Origin: Lachnospiraceae bacterium UBA7182
GTDB taxonomy: Bacteria > Bacillota > Clostridia > Lachnospirales > Lachnospiraceae
NCBI GenBank assembly: GCA_002491115.1
Contig: DKVI01000022.1
Coordinates: 1 to 16,448 of the forward strand
Length of the DNA stretch: 16,448 nt
Reading direction: 5' to 3'
The notes under the pieces: model-generated
What the model saw: the letters and a program-made list of their open reading frames with translations, nothing else
What the model was told of the DNA's origin: nothing
Databases searched by the model: none
In this document: positions 11,883-16,448 of the stretch, in pieces
How positions within the stretch are numbered: position 1 is the first letter of the stretch
Layout: every line of letters begins with the position of its first letter
Translations under genes and position numbers: made by a program

Positions 11883-13304
11883 CTATAAAATCTCTCCGTT
11901 GGAAGCAATGACCTGTTTATACCAGTCAAAGGATTTCTTCCGATATCGTTTAAGGGTTCCTTCGCACTGTTCATCTGCATCCACATAAACGAAGCCGTAG
12001 CGCTTCTTCATTTCACCACTGCTGGCGCTTACCAGATCGATGCATCCCCAGGTGGTATAGCCGAGAAGATTGACGCCGTCTAAGAGGACTGCGTCCTTCA
12101 TTGCCTGGATATGTTCCCGCAGATAGTCAATGCGGTAGTCATCCTCGACCGCTCCGTTTTCCAGACGATCGACCGCTCCAAGGCCGTTTTCCACGATAAA
12201 CAGCGGCTTCTGGTAACGGTCATAGAGAGAATTGAGCGTGATCCGAAGCCCCAGCGGATCGATCTGCCATCCCCATTCGCTGGATTCCAGATAGGGATTT
12301 TCAATAGAAGCAAAAATATTTCCTTTTGCCGTTGCCTGAAGTTTCGGGTCGCCGCTGGCAACCATGCTGTTGTAGTAGGAGAAGGATATAAAATCCACGG
12401 TTCCGTTCCTGAGAATTTCCTCATCTTTGTCCAGTACCGGCAGCCGGATTCCTTCCCGTTCGATCTGCTTTAAGGCGTAGGAGGGATAATAGCCCCGCGC
12501 CTGTACATCGGAGAAGAAATAATTCTCATGATCCATGCGGATGGATTCCATGACATCTGCCGGATGGCAGGAATAAGGGTAGGCGTTTCCGGCGGCGAGC
12601 ATACAGCCGACCTTGTTGTCAGGATCAATCTCATGTGCCAGTTGTACGGCAAGCGCACTGGCAATCAGTTCATGATGGGCAGCCGCATAACAGGTATTCT
12701 TTTTGTCCTCCCCTTCTGTGAAAGTCAGCCCGGCGGCCATATAGGGCATATGAAGGATCATGTTGATCTCGTTGAACGTCAGCCAGTATTTCACTTTTCC
12801 TTTCAGGCGTGTAAAGAGTGTCCGGCACAGGTTCAGATAAAAGCCGATCATTTTTCGATTCCGCCAGGAACCGCAGGTCTCGATCAGATGCAGAGGAACA
12901 TCAAAATGGCTGATTGTAACAAGAGGGGTAATGCCGTATTTCAGGCATTCGTTGACTACGTTTTCATAAAACTGCAGTCCCTCTTCGTTTGGACACTCTT
13001 CATCGCCGCCGGGAAAGATTCTGGACCAGCAGATGGAAAAACGGTACGTTTTAAAACCCATTTCTGCAAACAGAGCGATATCCTCCTGATAGTGATGATA
13101 CATGTCGATGGCTTTTCTGGACGGGTAGCAGGCGTCTGTCAGAGACTGCGGATGCATCTGGCCGCTTGCCACTGCAAACCGGTTTTCTCCGGAAGGGATC
13201 AGGTCCACATTGGAGAGGCCTCTGCCTCCTTCCGCGTAGGCGCCTTCGCACTGGTTGGCGGCAGTGGCGCCGCCCCATAAAAAGTCAGATGGGAATTTAC
13301 TCAT
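11883..13304 (-). CDS. bglA: 6-phospho-beta-glucosidase, glycoside hydrolase family 1
   Basis: A 473-residue cytoplasmic GH1 enzyme that splits phosphorylated beta-glucosides (such as cellobiose-6-P, salicin-6-P or arbutin-6-P) into glucose-6-phosphate and an aglycone or sugar. It opens with FPSDFLWGGATAANQCEGA, the GH1 N-terminal signature. The acid/base is Glu179 in LTFNEIN and the nucleophile Glu372 in FIVENGLGA. The phosphate-binding loop of 6-phospho enzymes is present near 426-436 (SASSGEMKKRY, with Ser, Lys434 and Tyr436). Length is typical. AAGGAGG precedes the ATG. It follows bglF by 15 bases and closes the licT-bglF-bglA operon. Some authors use bglH for the Bacillus orthologue. Confidence 0.95.
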   Translation of the reverse strand: MSKFPSDFLWGGATAANQCEGAYAEGGRGLSNVDLIPSGENRFAVASGQMHPQSLTDACYPSRKAIDMYHHYQEDIALFAEMGFKTYRFSICWSRIFPGGDEECPNEEGLQFYENVVNECLKYGITPLVTISHFDVPLHLIETCGSWRNRKMIGFYLNLCRTLFTRLKGKVKYWLTFNEINMILHMPYMAAGLTFTEGEDKKNTCYAAAHHELIASALAVQLAHEIDPDNKVGCMLAAGNAYPYSCHPADVMESIRMDHENYFFSDVQARGYYPSYALKQIEREGIRLPVLDKDEEILRNGTVDFISFSYYNSMVASGDPKLQATAKGNIFASIENPYLESSEWGWQIDPLGLRITLNSLYDRYQKPLFIVENGLGAVDRLENGAVEDDYRIDYLREHIQAMKDAVLLDGVNLLGYTTWGCIDLVSASSGEMKKRYGFVYVDADEQCEGTLKRYRKKSFDWYKQVIASNGEIL

Positions 13305-13319
13305 GTTTCTACCTCCTTA

Positions 13320-15224
13320 TCAGCGTACAATCGTCAGAAACTCTTCCGGGTTCGTAAGGCCGCTTTCCAGCACATCCAGATAGTCCGTACAGTTTGTGAT
13401 CACAACGGGAGTGACCAGAGAATAGCCCTCTGCGGCGATCTGTTCCATATCAAATTCCAGCAGCTTCTGTCCGGCAGCGACGCGGTCTCCTTCTTTGACA
13501 AAAGCGGTGAAATGCTTTCCTTCCAACTGCACTGTGTCCATTCCGACATGGATCAGAATCTCGATGCCGCTGTCGGAGGTGATGCCGATGGCATGCTTCG
13601 TGGGGAACAGCGTTCCGACCGTTCCGTTTACAGGAGAAGTCACGATGCCTTTTGACGGCCTGATGGCGAGTCCTTTGCCAAGAATCCCCTGAGAAAAGGC
13701 AGCATCCTGTACTTCAGAAAGAGGAAGGATCTGTCCTTCCAGGGGCATGGCGACGGTTTCTTTGTCGAGCAGAACCTTTTTGTCAGGAGCCGTTTCGTTT
13801 TCGGGTTCTTCTGCAGTTTCTTCGTCTTTCCAGAGCAGCATGGTTGCGGCAAAAGCGAGAACCATGGCGATGATGACACCGATCGCAGCGATATAGACGT
13901 CTCCGAAGCTGTTGTCTGCCGGATTGATAAAGGACGGGAACTCAAAGACTCCAAGGCCGCCCATGATATACTCTTTCAGATTCATGACGCCATAATATCC
14001 GCCGGCGATGGCAGCAGCTACACAGCTGATAATAAATGGTGTCTTTCTCGGAAGCGTGATACCATAGATCGCGGGCTCTGTCACACCAAAAATACCGGAG
14101 ATGGAAGCCGGGATGCAAAGTTCTTTGAGTTTTTTGTCTCTGGTTTTGATCATCATGGCAAATACAACGGCAGTCTGCGCAAAGGTCGTTGCGAAAAACG
14201 GAGTCATGATATTGTCAAAGCCCATGGTGGCGATGTTGTTCATATAGATAGGAATGATGCCCCAGTGGACTCCAAAGATGACCAGTACCTGCCAGAGCCC
14301 TCCGACCAGAATACCTGCCAGAAGCGGTGAGAACGCCCTGACACCCATGATTCCCTGTGCGATCAGGTTCGCGGCAAAGGTTGCCACCGGTCCGATGATC
14401 AAAAAACCGAAAAGCAGGGATACGAATAAGGTGAGCATCGGAACGAGGAAAAACTTCAGAAAGTCCGGAACGATTCTGGTAAATGTTTTCTCGCATTTGG
14501 AAGCCAGATAGCAGACCAGGATCACAGGCATGACAGTGGACGTATAATCCATGGCGATCAGCGGGATTTTGAATACCTCCAGATAAACCGGAGATTCAAT
14601 GACCGTCCCGGCAAACAGTGTGTACAAAGGCGAAGCAGACGCAGCCAGAGAGCTTACCTGCATGGAAGGATAGCAGAGCGCGGCGCCGATGACGAGCCCG
14701 ACAAACGGTTTCAGGTTAAACTTTTTTGCGGAAGTGTAGCCGAGCATGATCGGCAGATACAGGAACATGGCATCGCCCATGGCGTTCATCAGCATGGCGA
14801 AGCCGCTGTCTCCGGCATACCATCCAAATGCCATAAACAGCGCGTTCAGTCCTTTCAGCATGCCTGCGGCGGACATGACGCCTAGGATCGGCTGGAAGAT
14901 ACCGGATACCGTATCGATAAATGTATCGAAGATATTTTTTTTCGGTGCCGGAGCGTTTTTGGCAGTGGATTCGCTGATACCGGCCACTTCACATACGTCC
15001 GCATATACTTCCCCTACATGATTGCCGATCACGACCTGATACTGTCCGGCGGATTTCATGACCGTGACGACGCCGTCCATCTTCTTCAGGATGTCGTCAT
15101 TGGCTCTGCTTTCGTCAAGCAGCTGAAAACGAAGACGGGTGATACAGTGAGTGAGAGAGGAAATGTTGTCTTTTCCTCCTACATGTTTCACGATTTCTTT
15201 TGCGAGTTGTTCATATTTTCCCAT
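13320..15224 (-). CDS. bglF: PTS beta-glucoside transporter EIIBCA
   Basis: A 634-residue three-domain PTS permease that imports and phosphorylates beta-glucosides. EIIB is at 1-85, with Cys27 in SLTHCITRLRF as the phosphocysteine. EIIC is at about 100-465, with some ten membrane helices and the GVTEPAIYGITLPRK motif (380-394) of the glucose/glucoside superfamily. A charged linker (WKDEETAEEPENE, from 465) leads to EIIA at about 490-630, with His559 in ILIHVGMDTVQL as the phosphohistidine and His544 in TKHAIGI nearby. All three domains look intact. The protein is also expected to phosphorylate and so inactivate LicT when no substrate is present. GGAGG precedes the start. Also called bglP in Bacillus. 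Confidence 0.95.
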   Translation of the reverse strand: MGKYEQLAKEIVKHVGGKDNISSLTHCITRLRFQLLDESRANDDILKKMDGVVTVMKSAGQYQVVIGNHVGEVYADVCEVAGISESTAKNAPAPKKNIFDTFIDTVSGIFQPILGVMSAAGMLKGLNALFMAFGWYAGDSGFAMLMNAMGDAMFLYLPIMLGYTSAKKFNLKPFVGLVIGAALCYPSMQVSSLAASASPLYTLFAGTVIESPVYLEVFKIPLIAMDYTSTVMPVILVCYLASKCEKTFTRIVPDFLKFFLVPMLTLFVSLLFGFLIIGPVATFAANLIAQGIMGVRAFSPLLAGILVGGLWQVLVIFGVHWGIIPIYMNNIATMGFDNIMTPFFATTFAQTAVVFAMMIKTRDKKLKELCIPASISGIFGVTEPAIYGITLPRKTPFIISCVAAAIAGGYYGVMNLKEYIMGGLGVFEFPSFINPADNSFGDVYIAAIGVIIAMVLAFAATMLLWKDEETAEEPENETAPDKKVLLDKETVAMPLEGQILPLSEVQDAAFSQGILGKGLAIRPSKGIVTSPVNGTVGTLFPTKHAIGITSDSGIEILIHVGMDTVQLEGKHFTAFVKEGDRVAAGQKLLEFDMEQIAAEGYSLVTPVVITNCTDYLDVLESGLTNPEEFLTIVR

Positions 15225-15270
15225 TTTTTACCTCCATATTTTCATAAGATTTGAAATGTGTAACTATGAA

Positions 15271-15297
15271 GGTTTAGCCAACTGAATGTAACTATCC
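15271..15297 (-). promoter_or_regulatory. RAT-like antiterminator sequence in the bglF leader
   Basis: On the minus strand this reads GGATAGTTACATTCAG and ends in GGCTAAACC, keeping the conserved ends (GGATAGTTA and CTAAACC) of ribonucleic antiterminators bound by LicT/BglG proteins. The apical stem is weak (only two or three pairs). Downstream, before the bglF ribosome binding site, I find only a 6-bp AT-rich TTCATA/TATGAA pair and no U-tract, so the terminator that a RAT normally competes with is missing. Confidence 0.6.
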
Positions 15298-15361
15298 TGT
15301 ATGGTGAAAGATGCCGCTGCCCTCCTTTCGTTCTGTATTTCTATTCCTTTTCGGAAAGAGT

Positions 15362-16201
15362 TTACCTGGATGATTTGTCAATGATCCGTGCAATGTGGAT
15401 CGTAAGATAGAGCTGCTCTTCTTCGGACAGAGCATAATCATAATTGTTCTGCAGGAAGATTCCGATTTTGCCTACGCAGTCAAACGCTCTTTTATACTGC
15501 TTTTTGACAACGGTCAGAAGTTCGCCGTTGTCGTTGCTGTCATAGGTGGTGTGAGTCAAAAGCCGCTGGGCGAAAAATTTCAAATGAGTGATAAAACGGC
15601 AGAAATAAAAGGAATCCTCATCAAAGGCAATCCGGCAGGTATACTTGATGATGTTCAGGATCTCCTGCATAACCTTTGTCAGGCCGTACATATCCCCGAC
15701 GGATTTTTCCATCTGCGCATTGACAATATGAAGTGCGATGAATCCGGCTTCGTCTTCAAAAAGCGTGGTGCCGGTCTCTTTTTTAATGATAGAAAGGGCA
15801 TGCTTTCCGATACGGAATTCTGCCGGATAGAATTTTCTGGTTTCCCAGAGAAGGATATTTTTTACATAGATTCCTTCACGGCTTCGTTCAATGGCTGTGT
15901 GGATGTGGTCGCTTAAAGAAATGACGATACTTTCATTAATCTTTTTTCCAAGCTCTTCTTCCGCCTGTTCAACGATGGAAGCAGCTGCACGAATGACTTC
16001 CATGGGGATCTCATTGAGCAGATCCGTAAGCCGGTCATTCTGGCCGTAGAGCGACAGGGTGAATTCCTTCTCGACCAGATTTTTGTCAAATTCATCTCCG
16101 GGATGCCTTTTAAAGCCGATTCCCCGGCCCATGAGGATACGTTCATTTCCATGCGCATCCAGAATGACAATAATGTTATTATTGATGACTTTGTGAATCA
16201 T
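15362..16201 (-). CDS. licT: BglG/LicT-family transcription antiterminator
   Basis: A 279-residue RNA-binding antiterminator. The CAT RNA-binding domain is at 1-55 (HKVINNNIIVILDAHGNERI, GRGIGFKR), then PRD1 (about 65-170) and PRD2 (about 175-279). The four regulatory histidines are all present: His99 (LSDHIHTA) and His158 (IALHIVNAQ) in PRD1, His206 (FITHLKFF) and His269 (LTIHIARI) in PRD2, matching LicT numbering closely. BglF-dependent phosphorylation of PRD1 should switch it off; HPr-dependent phosphorylation of PRD2 should switch it on. The ATG at 16201 was chosen because GGGGGAG precedes it; the frame is open 13 codons further upstream, but those codons overlap the leader terminator. 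First gene of the operon, followed by bglF after 137 bases. Confidence 0.95.
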   Translation of the reverse strand: MIHKVINNNIIVILDAHGNERILMGRGIGFKRHPGDEFDKNLVEKEFTLSLYGQNDRLTDLLNEIPMEVIRAAASIVEQAEEELGKKINESIVISLSDHIHTAIERSREGIYVKNILLWETRKFYPAEFRIGKHALSIIKKETGTTLFEDEAGFIALHIVNAQMEKSVGDMYGLTKVMQEILNIIKYTCRIAFDEDSFYFCRFITHLKFFAQRLLTHTTYDSNDNGELLTVVKKQYKRAFDCVGKIGIFLQNNYDYALSEEEQLYLTIHIARIIDKSSR

Positions 16202-16220
16202 GTCTCCCCCTCTTTTCACG

Positions 16221-16283
16221 AAAAAAACCTGCATATGCACAAAGATATCAGACAGATCATATATCCAGATGCATATGCAGGTT
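16221..16283 (-). terminator. Leader terminator of licT, controlled by antitermination
   Basis: AACCTGCATATGCA and its perfect complement (16270-16283 and 16226-16239) form a 14-bp stem around a 30-base loop, followed on the minus strand by seven T's. Its 5' arm overlaps the 3' end of the RAT, so the two structures exclude each other, as in known LicT/BglG leaders. Confidence 0.9.
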
Positions 16284-16310
16284 TAGCTTACCATTACGTA
16301 ATAACTATCC
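16280..16310 (-). promoter_or_regulatory. RAT element in the licT leader
   Basis: The minus strand begins GGATAGTTATTACGTAATGG and ends AAGCTAAACC. It can fold as GG/CC and AG/CT outer pairs with an AT/AAA internal loop and a TTAC/GTAA apical stem, the usual LicT-class RAT architecture. LicT binding here should block the overlapping terminator and give autogenous induction. Confidence 0.88.
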
Positions 16311-16318
16311 ATGTCCTC

Positions 16319-16347
16319 ATACTAGCATATGAGATTGGGAATGTCAA
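16319..16347 (-). promoter_or_regulatory. Promoter of the licT-bglF-bglA operon
   Basis: On the minus strand TTGACA (16342-16347) and TAGTAT (16319-16324) are 17 bases apart: a consensus -35 and a near-consensus -10. The RNA would start near 16312, immediately before the RAT. An ATTCC...GGAAT repeat lies just upstream of the -35. Confidence 0.85.
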
Positions 16348-16375
16348 CGAAAAATTCCGCTTTTCATGGAATAAC

Positions 16376-16403
16376 TTGATCTGATTCAAAAAAATGATAT
16401 AAT
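16376..16403 (+). promoter_or_regulatory. Divergent promoter leading off the right edge
   Basis: TTGATC (16376-16381) and a perfect TATAAT (16398-16403) are 16 bases apart on the plus strand. No gene starts before the window ends, so the target lies to the right. Confidence 0.55.
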
Positions 16404-16410
16404 TTGCAAT

Positions 16411-16433
16411 ATGATTAAATTAAACATAATCAT
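16411..16433. promoter_or_regulatory. 23-bp palindromic operator candidate
   Basis: ATGATTA (16411-16417) and TAATCAT (16427-16433) are perfect 7-base arms around a 9-base AT spacer, just downstream of the TATAAT, at or after the expected transcription start. This is where a repressor site of the unseen gene to the right would be expected. Confidence 0.4.
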
Positions 16434-16448
16434 TCAGGGAATTACCGA

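Noticed and set aside
12528..13280. Long plus-strand open frame of 250 codons
   Set aside because: It is the antisense of the intact bglA gene, has no ribosome binding site and no recognisable motif; it is a codon-bias shadow.
16350..16372. Possible catabolite-repression (cre) site near the bgl promoter (TGAAAAGCGGAA on the minus strand)
   Set aside because: The spacing and the second half do not fit the cre consensus; carbon catabolite control is likely for this operon but cannot be shown from this site.
1..16448. CRISPR arrays, tRNA/rRNA genes, insertion sequences, phage attachment sites
   Set aside because: I saw no regularly spaced repeats, no tRNA-like cloverleaf, no transposase or integrase motifs and no target-site duplications, although a full scan by eye is not exhaustive.

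Overview
The window looks like chromosomal DNA of a gut Clostridia bacterium, probably Lachnospiraceae. The grounds are moderate GC, strong AAAGGAGG-type ribosome binding sites, densely packed PTS operons with BglG/LicT-type regulators, a TIGR04076 protein, and a decarboxylase that resembles the tryptophan decarboxylases of gut Clostridia. The species cannot be named from this sequence.

Left part (1 to about 4.5 kb): a decaying cluster. Intact or nearly intact genes are an amidohydrolase-2 family protein that appears internally shortened (543-1163), a TIGR04076 protein (1518-1913), a nitroreductase (1917-2444) and an isochorismatase-fold cysteine hydrolase (2831-3412, minus). Between them lie remnants: a frameshifted flavodoxin-like C-terminus (2-302), the first 19 or so codons of an HxlR regulator (318-422, minus), a piece of a PNPOx-like flavin protein fused to the end of the amidohydrolase gene (1162-1428), a MATE transporter with an internal deletion and frameshift (2475-2871), the C-terminal half of a second MATE transporter (3402-4046, minus), and an unrecognised C-terminal fragment (4319-4495, minus). 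A long hairpin with a U-tract (4065-4128, minus) sits where the second MATE gene lost its N-terminus.

Middle (4.5-9.2 kb): a complete PTS operon on the plus strand. It encodes a multidomain BglG-type regulator (HTH-PRD1-PRD2-EIIB-EIIA), a free EIIA, an UlaA-type EIIC and a free EIIB, and ends at a bidirectional terminator. No catabolic enzymes follow, so the substrate is open; ascorbate is only the family default. The upstream region carries nested inverted repeats and phased direct repeats that look like activator sites. Convergent to the operon is a gutted ferredoxin-thioredoxin-reductase-type gene (9066-9186, minus).

Next (9.2-11.8 kb): a LysR regulator divergent from a group II PLP decarboxylase with strong motif-level likeness to tryptophan/aromatic amino acid decarboxylases. 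A perfect 15-bp palindrome of the LysR T-N11-A type lies between them.

Right part (11.8-16.4 kb, minus strand): a classical beta-glucoside operon, licT-bglF-bglA. It has a consensus promoter (TTGACA-17-TAGTAT), a RAT antiterminator element overlapping a strong terminator in the licT leader, and a second RAT-like sequence before bglF that has no evident terminator. A promoter with a TATAAT -10 and a 7-9-7 palindrome point to a divergent gene beyond the right edge.
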